Source: Phytoactinopolyspora halotolerans (GTDB lineage Bacteria > Actinomycetota > Actinomycetes > Jiangellales > Jiangellaceae). Taken from it: 64,000 nucleotides of DNA. The notes under the pieces were generated by a model, which saw only the letters and a list, made by a program, of their open reading frames with translations, searched no databases and was not told the origin of the DNA. The stretch lies in contig NZ_JAAGOA010000018.1 in assembly GCF_010550675.1 (NCBI RefSeq), forward strand, positions 1 through 64,000, written 5' to 3'. Below, in pieces: positions 33,945 to 43,249 of this stretch (positions within the stretch are counted from its first letter, which is position 1; the number at the start of each line of letters is the position of its first letter). The translations under genes were made by a program, and so were the position numbers.

Positions 33945-35699
33945 GTGACCGCAGCACGACATGGTTCGACGGACGTTCGCCGACGACTGTTGGCGTCGCT
34001 CGCGGGCATCGGCCTGGTCGCGGCCGCGTGCGGTTCGGACGATCAGCCGTCGAGCGCCAATCCGCCTGCGACGACGTCGGCGGCGACCACGCCAGCCGAG
34101 ACCGCGCCGGAGAGCTCCCCCGCCGATCAGACCGGCAGCCCGAGCGGCCACGACACCGGTTCGTCGCCCTCGGTCGAGCCGGAGGGGCTGCCGTGGGGCC
34201 CCACCGAGGAGCAGTTCGCCGAGGCCGAGTCGATCGTGGCCGACATGACCGTCGAGGAACTGGCTGGGCAGGTGATCATGGCCGGCTATGCAGGCCTGGA
34301 CGCCCCGGTCGACCTCGTCACCGAACTGAACCTCGGCGGTGTGATCGTCATGGGGGACAACATCGACGACCCGGACCAGCTGCGCGACGTCACGCAGGAG
34401 GTGCAGGAAGCCGACGGCCGCCCGTATCCGGTGATGGTCGGCGTCGACCAGGAGGGTGGGACCGTCGCCCGGGTGCGTTCTCCGGCGACCGAGTTCCCGA
34501 CCTACATGGCCCTGGGTGCGGCTCGGGACGCGGAACTGGCCACCGACGTGGCACGGGCCAGCGGTGAGGAACTCCGAGCGATGGGGTTCACGATGGTCTT
34601 CGCCCCGGTCGCCGATGTCACGTCGGGGCCGGACGATCCGACCATCGGCAGCCGCTCGGCGTCGTCGGATCCGGGTGTGGTGGGCGAGATGGTCACGGCC
34701 TCGCTGCGCGGGTACGCCGATGCCGGTATCGTCGCGGTGGCGAAGCACTTCCCCGGGCACGGTTCCGTTCCGGCGGACAGCCATGAAGAGCTACCCGTGC
34801 AGGAAGCGCCGTTGGCCCGGCTACGCGAGCATGACTTCGTCCCGTTTCAAGCTGCCGTGGACGACGGAGCGCCGGCGGTCATGGTGGGGCACATCGACGT
34901 TCAGGCCGTAGACCCCGGTGTCCCGTCGTCGCTGTCCGCGGACGTCGTCGACCTGCTCCGATCGGATCTCGGGTTCGACGGGCTGGTGGTCACCGACGCG
35001 CAGGACATGGCGGCGATCACGGAGGAGTACGGCGCCGGCGACGCGGCCGTCCGGGCACTGGAGGCCGGGGCGGACCTGGTCCTGATGCCCGCCGACGTGC
35101 GAGCGGCGCACGCGGCCATCGTGGACGCCGTCGACGATGGCCGGCTTGCCGAACGGGTAGTGGAACGGGCGGCGACGCGTGGAGTGGCGACCATGCTGCA
35201 TCAGCAGGCGGGCGGCGACGCGCCAGGCGAGGACAGCATCGGTGCGCACGAGCAGTTGTCCTACCGCGCATCGTTGGAAGCGATCACGGTCGCGACGGGG
35301 CGCTGCGATGGACCGTACGTCGGGGACTCGATCCGGGTGGTCGGCGCCGAGGAGCAGGATCGCGCGCGGCTGACCGAGGCGGCTCAGGCGGCGGGACTCA
35401 CGGTGAGCGACGATGGCGATGTGGTGCGGCTGCTCGGCGCGGGCGCCGACGGCAGTGGTGCCGGGGACGTCGTCGTCGCTCTCGATACCCCGTACGTGCT
35501 GGGACGGAGCGACGCGTCGACGAAGATCGCGCTCTACGGGCGGACCCCGGCGGCGTTCCGCGCGCTGGTCGACGTTCTGCGCGGAGCCGAGACGGCGCAC
35601 GGGCGGTTGCCTACCGACGTCGACGGCGTCGACCAGCTCGGCTGCCCCAGCGCCCCACGCGGCACAGAGACCCCGTCCGCCCCGCCCGACGCCCCCTAA
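33945..35699 (+). CDS. Glycoside hydrolase family 3 lipoprotein (beta-N-acetylhexosaminidase type)
   Basis: 584 aa from GTG 33945: VTAARHGSTDVRRRLLASLA leads to the lipobox VAAACGSDD, so a surface lipoprotein. A Ser/Thr/Pro linker follows (about residues 32-85). The GH3 barrel has MVGVDQEGGTVARV, the NagZ-type AKHFPGHGSVPADSHEELP, with the catalytic His, and the nucleophile Asp in GLVVTDAQDMAAI. The C-terminal domain (about 440 on) is less typical. Likely trims N-acetylglucosamine from cell-wall or chitin fragments. The open frame extends upstream to 33879 without support. Confidence 0.9.
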   Translation: MTAARHGSTDVRRRLLASLAGIGLVAAACGSDDQPSSANPPATTSAATTPAETAPESSPADQTGSPSGHDTGSSPSVEPEGLPWGPTEEQFAEAESIVADMTVEELAGQVIMAGYAGLDAPVDLVTELNLGGVIVMGDNIDDPDQLRDVTQEVQEADGRPYPVMVGVDQEGGTVARVRSPATEFPTYMALGAARDAELATDVARASGEELRAMGFTMVFAPVADVTSGPDDPTIGSRSASSDPGVVGEMVTASLRGYADAGIVAVAKHFPGHGSVPADSHEELPVQEAPLARLREHDFVPFQAAVDDGAPAVMVGHIDVQAVDPGVPSSLSADVVDLLRSDLGFDGLVVTDAQDMAAITEEYGAGDAAVRALEAGADLVLMPADVRAAHAAIVDAVDDGRLAERVVERAATRGVATMLHQQAGGDAPGEDSIGAHEQLSYRASLEAITVATGRCDGPYVGDSIRVVGAEEQDRARLTEAAQAAGLTVSDDGDVVRLLGAGADGSGAGDVVVALDTPYVLGRSDASTKIALYGRTPAAFRALVDVLRGAETAHGRLPTDVDGVDQLGCPSAPRGTETPSAPPDAP

Positions 35700-35706
35700 C
35701 CCGAGC

Positions 35707-35800
35707 CCTAAATGATCATGTGAAGTAGGTTTTCGCCAGCACCCCCATGTCTGCAGGCATGGTAGTGCACGAAGAAACCTACTTCACATGATCATTTAGG
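35707..35800. repeat. Palindromic element, family B, copy 1
   Basis: 94 bp. Arms begin CCTAAATGATCATGTGAAGT on both strands and stay perfect for 26 bp. The centre holds a second small palindrome, CCATGTCTGCAGGCATGG. It lies between the convergent GH3 and GTPase genes and ends just before the GTPase stop, so may serve as a bidirectional terminator stem. Confidence 0.93.
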
Positions 35801-35816
35801 CGTCGGTCGGTGGGTG

Positions 35817-36467
35817 TTATTGGCGGAGGGGGCGTTTCGGGAGTGCGCCGCCGGGCTGTTGGGCGGCGGCCACCGGCTCCGGCTGCGGATAGCGTTCACT
35901 GACGTGCTCGACGAGCCTGATGAGCACCTGCTTGCCGGAGTCTCGTTCGCGTGCGTCGAACAGTACGACGGGCGTTCCGTCGTCCAAGTCGAGCGCGCTG
36001 CTCACCTGATCAGGCTGGTACCGGCGCGATCCCTCGAAGCAGTTCACACCCACCACGAACGGGATGTCCCGGTGCTCGAAGTAGTCCACGGCCGGAAAAC
36101 AGTCCGCCAGCCGGCGGGTGTCGGCCAGTACCACCGCGCCCAGTGCTCCCTGGGTCAGTTCGTCCCACATGAACCAGAAACGATCCTGGCCCGGCGTGCC
36201 GAACAGGTACAGGCACAGCCCGTCCCGGATGGTGATCCGGCCGAAGTCCATGGCGACGGTCGTCGTGGTCTTCTGTTCCACGCCGTTGATGTTGTCGACG
36301 GGCTGGCTCGCCCCGGTCAGCGCCTCCTCGGTGTGCAGGGGGCGGATCTCGCTGACGGAGCCGACCAAGGTGGTCTTCCCCACGCCGAACCCCCCGGCGA
36401 CAAGGATCTTCAACGCCACCAGGGGATTAGCGCCGTTGGTAGCTGGCTTAGAGTGCACGGAGGCCAT
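35817..36467 (-). CDS. Conservon small GTPase (CvnD-like)
   Basis: 216 aa. P-loop KILVAGGFGVGKTTLVGSVS (G1), G3 GTPGQDRFWFMWDEL and VVGVNCFEG near G4 identify the MglA/Ras-like GTP-binding protein of actinobacterial conservons. It is the last gene of the operon MHYT-sensor-roadblock-DUF742-GTPase, overlapping the DUF742 gene by 20 nt. Such GTPases work with the roadblock protein at the membrane in signalling tied to development or metabolism. Confidence 0.93.
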   Translation of the reverse strand: MASVHSKPATNGANPLVALKILVAGGFGVGKTTLVGSVSEIRPLHTEEALTGASQPVDNINGVEQKTTTTVAMDFGRITIRDGLCLYLFGTPGQDRFWFMWDELTQGALGAVVLADTRRLADCFPAVDYFEHRDIPFVVGVNCFEGSRRYQPDQVSSALDLDDGTPVVLFDARERDSGKQVLIRLVEHVSERYPQPEPVAAAQQPGGALPKRPLRQ

Positions 36468-36825
36468 CGAGGACTTCCTTGAGAATATGGCTGTCGGGCA
36501 GCTGTGTGGGCTGGATCGGGCGGCTGACAGTGATGTACCCGGCGCCGATCAGGTCACCGAGCAGGACTCGCACCACGCCCAAGGGCAGGTTCGACTCCGA
36601 CGCGATGTCCGTGACCGTCTGGGGCTGGCGCTGACAGATCCGTAGCAGGGTCAACTTCTCCGGGGAGAGCATCGGGTTGTCCGGCACCATCGGGCTGGCC
36701 TCGATGGTCGCCATCAGATCAAGCGCCGTTTCGCCGACACTCCTCGCACGTCCGGCCGTCATGGCGTAGAGACGCACGAGGGGTCCGGCCTCGTCGTCGT
36801 ACCACTGTGGAGTCGAGTCAGTCAT
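36448..36825 (-). CDS. DUF742 protein (CvnC-like)
   Basis: 125 aa, winged-helix-like DUF742. Core: LVRLYAMTAGRARSVGETAL, LLRICQRQPQTVTDIASESN, LPLGVVRVLLGDLIGAGYIT. The ATG at 36825 (MTDSTPQWYDDE) matches the family start; an ORF reading further upstream is antisense noise. It sits between roadblock and GTPase genes as in other conservons. Confidence 0.93.
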   Translation of the reverse strand: MTDSTPQWYDDEAGPLVRLYAMTAGRARSVGETALDLMATIEASPMVPDNPMLSPEKLTLLRICQRQPQTVTDIASESNLPLGVVRVLLGDLIGAGYITVSRPIQPTQLPDSHILKEVLDGLRAL

Positions 36826-36835
36826 CTCAAGCGCT

Positions 36836-37264
36836 TCACTTCGGAGCTGAGGCGGAATCCAACTGATCCGGCCGCGACGGCACGTAAAGGTGCTCGTGGA
36901 CCTGCTTGACCAATCTGGCCATCTCGTACGCGATGAGTCCGATGTCTGCGTTCGAGTCGCAGAAGACCGAGAGGCAGGAGCGATCCCCGGCGGCGACGAC
37001 GAACAGGAAGCCACCTTCGAGTTCGACCATCGTCTGGACCACGCTTCCGGCCTCGAAATGCTGCGCGGTGCCCTTCGCCAGGCTGTGGAAGCCAGAGGCG
37101 ATAGCCGCGAAGCGTTCCCGGTTCTCCCTGGTCAGCTGGCTCGACGCGCCGACCGGCAGGCCATCGCCCGACAGCACGACCGCGTGCCGGATCTGCGCCA
37201 CGCGACCCACGAGTTCATCGAGCAGCCAGTTGAGCTCACCCGATGTCTGCGTCGGCTCGGTCAT
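36836..37264 (-). CDS. Roadblock/LC7 protein (CvnB-like)
   Basis: 142 aa roadblock fold: LNWLLDELVGRVAQIRHAVV, LSGDGLPVGASSQLTRENRE, then FLFVVAAGDRSCLSVFCDSN. In conservons it binds or regulates the GTPase and receives input from the sensor kinase-like protein. ATG 37264 has GGGAG 7 nt upstream; 10 nt separate it from DUF742. Confidence 0.94.
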   Translation of the reverse strand: MTEPTQTSGELNWLLDELVGRVAQIRHAVVLSGDGLPVGASSQLTRENRERFAAIASGFHSLAKGTAQHFEAGSVVQTMVELEGGFLFVVAAGDRSCLSVFCDSNADIGLIAYEMARLVKQVHEHLYVPSRPDQLDSASAPK

Positions 37265-37284
37265 CAGTTTTCTCCCTTGTATGG

Positions 37285-40047
37285 TCACTGTTGATCCGTC
37301 TCAGACTGCCCGCGGAGCCACCCGTTCCGCAGCGCTGAGAGTGTCGCACGTGCCTCCTCGGGGGAACGAGAGAGGTTGACGTTATCGCTTCCGCCCGTGC
37401 CCGGCGGTGGTGGCGGCGGCGAGTTGCGCAGCTCGGGCCGGAGGCTGGCCTTCCGGACCCGTCGCGGCAGGTCATTCAACTCGCCGTCCGCCGCTTGCTG
37501 CGCAACCGGGCGTTGCGCCGCGTAACTGGGCTCGTGCGGGGGCTGATCCGGATGCGAGGCCGGAGCCGAACCAGGGCCCACGTCGCGCCCGCCGGGATCG
37601 GAAGGTCCGGACGGAACCGCATGGCCGGGCCGACCGGCGGGGCCTGGCTGGCCGGCGGGGCCCGGCTGACCGGCGCGGCCCGGCTTACCCCCGTAGTTGG
37701 GCTGACCAGCGGGGCCGGGCTGACCCGCGTAGTTGGGCTGGCCTGCATGGTTGGGTTGGCCCGCGTGGTTCGGCTGCATGGCCGGTTCGGCCGCATGGTC
37801 GGGCTCGTCCGGGTGCACCGGCTGGTCAGAGCCGTTGGTCCGCGGTGCGGGCAGGGCGCCGACGGCCGCGAGTTGCGTCTGCTCGATGGTGACCGTCGGC
37901 TCCGGGCCCTGCAGCCCTTCTGGCGTCGGCGCGGTCCGATCCAGCAGATGGTTCGGGATCAGCACGATGGCCGTCACCCCGCCGTACGGAGAGCGCTGCA
38001 GCGTCACCTCGATGTTGTGTCGCCGGGAGAGCCGGTTGACCACGAACAACCCGAGCTGGTCGGCTTCCAACAGGTCGACCTGGTCGGTCTCCCGGATCCT
38101 GCGGTTCGCGTCCTTCATCGCCTGCTTGCTCATGCCCAGGCCGCGGTCCTCGATCTCCAGCGCCAGACCGGTGCCGACCAGTTCACCGCGGACGGTCGCG
38201 TGCGTGTGCGGCGGGGAGAAGATGACGGCGTTCTCCACCAGCTCGGCGATCAGGTGCGTGAGGTCGGCGACGGCCGTGCCGGCGATCTTCACCTCGGGCA
38301 CCGCCGTGACGTCGACCCGGGTGAAGTCCTCCACCTCGGCGACGGCCGCGCGGACCACGTCCATCATCGGCACCGGGTTGCGCCACCCGCGGGCCGGTGC
38401 CACACCAGAGAGAATGATCAGGCTCTCCGCTTGCCGGCGCATGCGGGTGGTGAGGTGATCCAGCCGGAACAGATCCTCCAGCTGGTCCGGGTCCTCGATC
38501 CGCCGCTCCATGCTGTCCAGCAGGGAGAGCTGCCGGTGCAGCAGCACCTGGCTGCGGCGGGCGAGGTAGACGTAAACACCGGAGATGCCCTTCAGGACGT
38601 CGGAACGCTCGATCGCCGCCTGTACCGCGGACCGGTGCAGCGCGTTGAGCGATTCCGCCACCTGGCTGATCTCGTCGTCGCGGAGCTGCACCACCGGAGC
38701 CTCGGTCTCGAGATCGACCTTCTTGCCCGAGTTCAGCTTGCGCAGGGTCGCGGGCAGCTTCCGGCGTGCGATGTCCATGGCGGAGTTGTGCAGGCCGGCG
38801 AGCTCGACGACGAGTCCACGACCGATCAGCACCGAGATCAGCAGCGACAGGATGACACCGACCAGACCGATGACGACCGCGATGCCTGCGGTGCCGAGGA
38901 CGTCGTAGCCGAACAGGTTCGCGTCCTGCGCGGCGATCGTGGTGACGCGGGCCTCGCCGGCCGCGAGCTCGCGCTGCACGATGGCGGAGTCCGACGTCCA
39001 CTCGTCCTGGGAGACCAGCCCGACGATCGTGTATCCGGCCTGGGAGAGCAGCAGCTCGTCTTGCATGGCCAGCAGGTCCTGGTACGCGTCGCTGTCCAGG
39101 ATGTCGCGGTATGCCTGCTCGGCGGACGGGCGCGGGTCGTCGACCTCGGTCCAGAGCATCGCCCGGGAGTTCTGGATCGCGTCGGTCAGCGCCGAGAACT
39201 GTGCCTGGGTCATGACCTCGGCGTCGAAGGTGGAGAGCATCACGGCGTCCTGCTGGGCGACCATCTCACGCGCGAGCGAGAGCTCCAGCACGACGCGGGG
39301 GTCGAAGTCGACGCCGGGCGCGTCCATCTGGGTGAGGACGCCGGTGACGTCGAAGGCGTTGCCGACCGTCTCCGTGTACGCGTCGAAGGCGGCGATCCAG
39401 CTGACCTGGCCGTCGACGACGGACTGCCGGATGGTGGGTAGATAATCGGCGGTGGCCACCAGGGCCTCGATCCGGCCGGGCAGGCGTGGGTCGAGCTCGG
39501 CCGCGTCCGTGCTGCTGTCGGCGATCCCGGCGCGGAGGGCGTTGACGGCGGTGTCGGTCTCCTGGCCGGCGGCCTCCAGCGACTCGGCACCCTCGTCCGG
39601 CGCGGTCAGGTATCGTGCCGCCGCCACCCGCTCGGCCTGGACGGCCGTCACGTACTCGTTGATCGGCCGCAGCAGCGTGTCGTTGACGTCCTTCAGCTGT
39701 TGCAGCTCGGAGACGTTCTGCGCGGTGGTGACGGTGGCGAACCCCCACAGCGCCATCAGGGAGATGACCGGGACCATCAGCACCATGACGATCTTCGCGC
39801 GGATGGAGCGAGGCCCGCGCGAGCCGGACGGCTTCTCCCGCGCGGCCGCCGCACGGCGCGACGCGTGCCGGCCGGATCGCGGCGTCACATCGTCGTCGGA
39901 ATCCGCCTCGTCACCGTCCGGGCCGGACCCGATCTGATCGAACTCGCCGGTGACCGCCGGGGCCTCTTCGGTCGGCTGATCTGCATCGCCACGGCCCCTG
40001 CCGTCGCCGGCACGCTGGTCGTACGCCTCGTCATGGCGTTCAGTCAT
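37285..40047 (-). CDS. Conservon nitrate-sensor/histidine-kinase-like protein (CvnA-like)
   Basis: 920 aa. Charged cytoplasmic N-terminus (1-82), TM1 (IVMVLMVPVISLMALWGFAT, about 86-105), an extracellular helical NIT-like sensor (about 106-375), TM2 (about 383-405), a HAMP-like linker, a kinase dimerisation-like region, and a HATPase_c domain with ELVENAVIFSPPHTHATVR and DRGLGM. A canonical H-box His is not obvious. The C-terminal 200 residues are disordered, with about eight hexapeptides of N-H-A-G-Q-P type (37627-37770) and a polyproline run. First of the roadblock-DUF742-GTPase set. Confidence 0.93.
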   Translation of the reverse strand: MTERHDEAYDQRAGDGRGRGDADQPTEEAPAVTGEFDQIGSGPDGDEADSDDDVTPRSGRHASRRAAAAREKPSGSRGPRSIRAKIVMVLMVPVISLMALWGFATVTTAQNVSELQQLKDVNDTLLRPINEYVTAVQAERVAAARYLTAPDEGAESLEAAGQETDTAVNALRAGIADSSTDAAELDPRLPGRIEALVATADYLPTIRQSVVDGQVSWIAAFDAYTETVGNAFDVTGVLTQMDAPGVDFDPRVVLELSLAREMVAQQDAVMLSTFDAEVMTQAQFSALTDAIQNSRAMLWTEVDDPRPSAEQAYRDILDSDAYQDLLAMQDELLLSQAGYTIVGLVSQDEWTSDSAIVQRELAAGEARVTTIAAQDANLFGYDVLGTAGIAVVIGLVGVILSLLISVLIGRGLVVELAGLHNSAMDIARRKLPATLRKLNSGKKVDLETEAPVVQLRDDEISQVAESLNALHRSAVQAAIERSDVLKGISGVYVYLARRSQVLLHRQLSLLDSMERRIEDPDQLEDLFRLDHLTTRMRRQAESLIILSGVAPARGWRNPVPMMDVVRAAVAEVEDFTRVDVTAVPEVKIAGTAVADLTHLIAELVENAVIFSPPHTHATVRGELVGTGLALEIEDRGLGMSKQAMKDANRRIRETDQVDLLEADQLGLFVVNRLSRRHNIEVTLQRSPYGGVTAIVLIPNHLLDRTAPTPEGLQGPEPTVTIEQTQLAAVGALPAPRTNGSDQPVHPDEPDHAAEPAMQPNHAGQPNHAGQPNYAGQPGPAGQPNYGGKPGRAGQPGPAGQPGPAGRPGHAVPSGPSDPGGRDVGPGSAPASHPDQPPHEPSYAAQRPVAQQAADGELNDLPRRVRKASLRPELRNSPPPPPPGTGGSDNVNLSRSPEEARATLSALRNGWLRGQSETDQQ
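37627..37770 (-). repeat. 18-bp tandem repeats coding for Gly/Pro hexapeptides
   Basis: Eight imperfect 18-bp units encode NHAGQP, NHAGQP, NYAGQP, GPAGQP, NYGGKP, GRAGQP, GPAGQP and GPAGRP in the disordered tail of the sensor. Copy number probably varies between strains. Confidence 0.8.
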
Positions 40048-40066
40048 AGGTTGCCTCGTTCAGTTG

Positions 40067-40843
40067 CTAGTTGGATCCTCGTCCCGGCGCGGCTGCTGGG
40101 GCGCCGGCGGCGACCCCTGTCTGCCGGATCGGGGAGAGGGCGACGAAAGCCGAGCTCAGGAACAGGAATGAACCGAATACAACAATGAACGGGAAGATGA
40201 ACTCTTCCGCACTCGCGCCAGGAAGGACGGACGTCCCCGGGGTGATCTCGAGCTCGAGGCCGAAGAATCCGGTGTATTCCGCCGCGGTCGCGGCGAGCCC
40301 CAGCAGGATCGCCGCCAGCGCGGTGCCGCGGACGCTGCTCATCAGGAAGCCTGCGGCCAGCGCCAGGGTCGACACGCTGATGGCGATCACCACGGCGACC
40401 GCTATCGGCACGGGGTCGTAGCTCAACGTGCCGTGGATCTCGGTGGCGCGCATACCGACGACGTGCATCCCGGAGATGGCGAGTCCGATGGCCATGCCGC
40501 CGAGCAGCACACCTCGAGTCCGGGACGAGTCGCGGCCGACGACGAAGACACCTGCCGCGACGACGACGACGGCGACGAGCAGGCTGAGCAACGTCAGCGG
40601 GATGTCGAACCGCACCGGTGTCCCGTCGACGGCGAAGCCGAGGATCGCGATCAGGTGCATCGTCCAGATCCCGGCGCCTATCGCGACGGCGGCGGTGAGC
40701 AGCCATCGGACACCCGTCAGCCCGCGCGTCTCGACGGCTCGCACCAAGCAGCGAAAGCCCAGGCCAGCGCCGACGCACGCCATGACAAACGCGACAATGG
40801 CGGTCACGGGGCCGTATTGAAAGAAATCGTCCAGTTGCTCCAC
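40067..40843 (-). CDS. MHYT-domain membrane sensor protein
   Basis: 258 aa, seven hydrophobic segments. MHYT motifs: IWTMHLIAILGF and ISGMHVVGM are clear, while the third (AAEYTGFFG) is degenerate. MHYT domains are thought to bind copper and sense diatomic gases. It lies 19 nt before the sensor gene on the same strand and probably is the first gene of the conservon. No output domain follows, so it may signal through its neighbour. Confidence 0.88.
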   Translation of the reverse strand: MEQLDDFFQYGPVTAIVAFVMACVGAGLGFRCLVRAVETRGLTGVRWLLTAAVAIGAGIWTMHLIAILGFAVDGTPVRFDIPLTLLSLLVAVVVVAAGVFVVGRDSSRTRGVLLGGMAIGLAISGMHVVGMRATEIHGTLSYDPVPIAVAVVIAISVSTLALAAGFLMSSVRGTALAAILLGLAATAAEYTGFFGLELEITPGTSVLPGASAEEFIFPFIVVFGSFLFLSSAFVALSPIRQTGVAAGAPAAAPGRGSN

Positions 40844-41159
40844 GCGTAGCCCTTTACCTCGCGAACCCCCGTGTTTTAGCCGGACACACTATGACAAATC
40901 CGCTCGTCACGATCAAGGTCTGGGTGTAAATCTTCGGTTCGCCGATGTGTGCTAGACAGGATCCCGGCGAGCGGGGGCGCTGGTCCACTGTGAGCAGGTG
41001 GTCCGTTTCGCAATCGGGAAGGTTTGGCTCGTTCGGCCGACGTTCGGCTGATGGTTGACACCGGAAGGGGGCGGCCCTAGGGTCGAGCATTCTGGGGTCA
41101 ATTGGGACGTTTCTCGCGATTGCGAAATTTGGGTTTACCTGTGCCAACAAGGAGGTAAA
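40844..41159. promoter_or_regulatory. Divergent intergenic region with ABC-operon promoter and far-spaced inverted sites
   Basis: For the plus operon, TTGACA (41055-41060) and TAGGGT (41078-41083) are 17 nt apart. TTTCGCAATCG at 41006-41016 and its exact reverse complement CGATTGCGAAA at 41117-41127 flank the promoter about 50 nt upstream and 34 nt downstream, a layout suiting a regulator that loops DNA or binds two half-sites. AGGAGG precedes the transporter GTG. Confidence 0.6.
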
Positions 41160-42395
41160 GTGTCTCGTTCTGCGCGGTTACGGACAGCGCTCGCGGGCAG
41201 CGCTGCAGTGATGATGCTCGCTGCGGCGTGTGGGTCTGACGATGATTCGTCCGATGAGGACGCATCGACTCAGGAGGAGAACGGCGGCGCCGACGAGGGC
41301 GACGCCGAGGGGGAAGACGACAGCACCGACGACGGCGACGGCGAAGAGGGCGGCGATCTGCCCGCACTCCCGGAGCTGACCGAGGTCAACGTCGGGTATG
41401 TCTCGGCGGTGGACCAGATGGGCGTCGCCATCGCTCAGGATCTCGGTTTCTACGACGAACTCAATCTCGACGTGACGCTCGCCGACCCGTTCCCCACCGG
41501 CGTGGACGCACTGACCGCGCTCGACGCCGGCGACGTCGACTTCGTACAGGTCGGTACCCCGAGCATCAACGCGGTGCTGGAGGGGATGGACCTGGTCTAC
41601 CTCGGGAACTACTCGGGAAGCTCCAGCCAGCTCGGCATCGACGAGACGATGGCCATGGTGGCCACCGCCGAGTCCGAGATCGACCCGGACGACCTGACCA
41701 CGCTGGCCGGTAAGAGCGTCGGTGTGTCGATCGGATCGATCAACCACATGTACCTGCTGGGTCTCCTGGAGGAGAACGGCATGTCGGCGGATGATGTGGA
41801 GATCGTGAACACGCCTCCGCCGGAGATGGCAGTGGCGATGGAGACCGGCAGCCTGGACGCGGCGATCGCGTGGGACCCGTGGCCGATCACGATCCGGAAC
41901 GACGTGGACGGCGTCTTCGAGGCGGTACGCGGTGGCGGCTACATCGCGTACATCGGTTACATCGTCTCTACCAGGGAGTACGCCGAGAGCAACCCGGAGA
42001 CGGTGGAGGCGTTCCTGACGGCGCGTGCCGCAGCCGACCACTGGATGCGCGAGACCCCGGACGAGGCGGCCGAGGTCACCACGCGGTGGGTTCCGGACAC
42101 CGAGATCGAGGTGGCCGAGGAAGCCATGCAGTACAACGTCATCCAGCTGGACCCGAGGTTCTCGGCCTGTAACTACCTGGCGCTGGACACCACCATCCAG
42201 CTGTTCAACGACATGGAAGCGATCGACGGCACGTACGACGTCAACGATCACTTCATGCCGGGACCGATCCTCAGCGTCATGGAGAGGAACCCGGAGCTCT
42301 TCGATGACCTGCCGGAGATCCCGCAGGAGGCGCAGATCACACCGGACTACACCTTCGTCCGTGGAGAAGCCGAGAGTGCTTGCCCGCAGGGCTGA
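41160..42395 (+). CDS. ABC transporter substrate-binding lipoprotein, SsuA/TauA/NMT1-like
   Basis: 411 aa. Lipobox LAAACGSDD, then about 45 acidic residues (linker). The mature domain LTEVNVGYVSAVDQMGVAIA resembles NMT1/SsuA binders of sulfonates, nitrate or pyrimidines; AWDPWPITIRNDVDGVFEAV is the usual ligand-pocket segment. GTG 41160 has AGGAGG 4 nt upstream. Heads an operon with two permeases, an ATPase and a small membrane protein. Ligand not determinable. Confidence 0.92.
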   Translation: MSRSARLRTALAGSAAVMMLAAACGSDDDSSDEDASTQEENGGADEGDAEGEDDSTDDGDGEEGGDLPALPELTEVNVGYVSAVDQMGVAIAQDLGFYDELNLDVTLADPFPTGVDALTALDAGDVDFVQVGTPSINAVLEGMDLVYLGNYSGSSSQLGIDETMAMVATAESEIDPDDLTTLAGKSVGVSIGSINHMYLLGLLEENGMSADDVEIVNTPPPEMAVAMETGSLDAAIAWDPWPITIRNDVDGVFEAVRGGGYIAYIGYIVSTREYAESNPETVEAFLTARAAADHWMRETPDEAAEVTTRWVPDTEIEVAEEAMQYNVIQLDPRFSACNYLALDTTIQLFNDMEAIDGTYDVNDHFMPGPILSVMERNPELFDDLPEIPQEAQITPDYTFVRGEAESACPQG

Positions 42396-42434
42396 CCTCG
42401 TCTCGAGCCGGGCCGTCGTCGTAGGAGGACGGCC

Positions 42435-43247
42435 GTGACGGCGACGCCGGCGAGCCGACGGGGCGGTCACCTGCCCCGCCGGCTCTCGGCGGCCTTCTGG
42501 TTCGCCGTTCCGTTCGTGGCGCTGGCCGTGATCTGGGCGATCGCGGTCGAGCTGTCCGGGGTGGAACGGCGGATCTTTCCCCAGGTGACCGACGTCGCAT
42601 CGGCGTTCGCGGAGATGTGGCGCTCCGGCGACCTGTTCACACACACCGGCGCCAGCCTGCGCCGGATGGGCCTCGGCGTGATCGCGGCGCTGCTGACCGG
42701 CATCCCGTTCGGTGTGCTGCTCGGTTCCAGCCGGGTGGCGGCGGCCTTCTTCGCACCGTTGCTGAGGTTCTCGGTGGCGCTGGCCGGAATCGCGTGGATA
42801 CCGTTTGCCACGCTCTGGCTCGGCTACGGGGAACGCGCCGTCGTCTTCATCGTCTGGAACGCCATGTTCTTCGCTCTGGCGTACAACACGATGCTCGGTG
42901 TGCAACGCATCCCCACTCAGCTCATCCGCGCCGCGCGCAGCATGGGCACGCCGCGGCATCGGATGTTCGTCGAGGTGCTGCTGCCGGGGGCGTTGCCGAA
43001 CATCGTCACCGGCCTTCGAGTCGGCCTCGGCTACGGCTGGCGCGGGCTGGTCGCGGCGGAGATCATCGCGGCCAGCGCCGGCCTCGGTTATTCGATCTTC
43101 CTGGCTCAGAAGTACTTCCGCACCGACATCATCATCGCCGGCATGATCATCATCGGGGCGTTGTGGCTGGTGATCGACCGCGCTCTGCTCGCGCCGCTGG
43201 AGCGCAGGACCGTCGAGCGGTGGGGCATGAAGGCGGTGAACCTGTAA
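42435..43247 (+). CDS. ABC permease (SsuC/TauC type), first copy
   Basis: 270 aa with about six membrane segments and the EAA-loop region LIRAARSMGTPRHRMFVEVL followed by LPGALPNIVTGLRVGLGYGW. It starts at a GTG 39 nt after the binding protein and is partnered with a second permease 2 nt downstream, so the importer is probably a heterodimer. Confidence 0.92.
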   Translation: MTATPASRRGGHLPRRLSAAFWFAVPFVALAVIWAIAVELSGVERRIFPQVTDVASAFAEMWRSGDLFTHTGASLRRMGLGVIAALLTGIPFGVLLGSSRVAAAFFAPLLRFSVALAGIAWIPFATLWLGYGERAVVFIVWNAMFFALAYNTMLGVQRIPTQLIRAARSMGTPRHRMFVEVLLPGALPNIVTGLRVGLGYGWRGLVAAEIIAASAGLGYSIFLAQKYFRTDIIIAGMIIIGALWLVIDRALLAPLERRTVERWGMKAVNL

Positions 43248-43249
43248 CT

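Noticed and set aside
41178-42959. 593-codon minus-strand ORF over the ABC binding protein and permease
   Set aside because: Shadow of the plus-strand operon; His/Arg-rich without a family.
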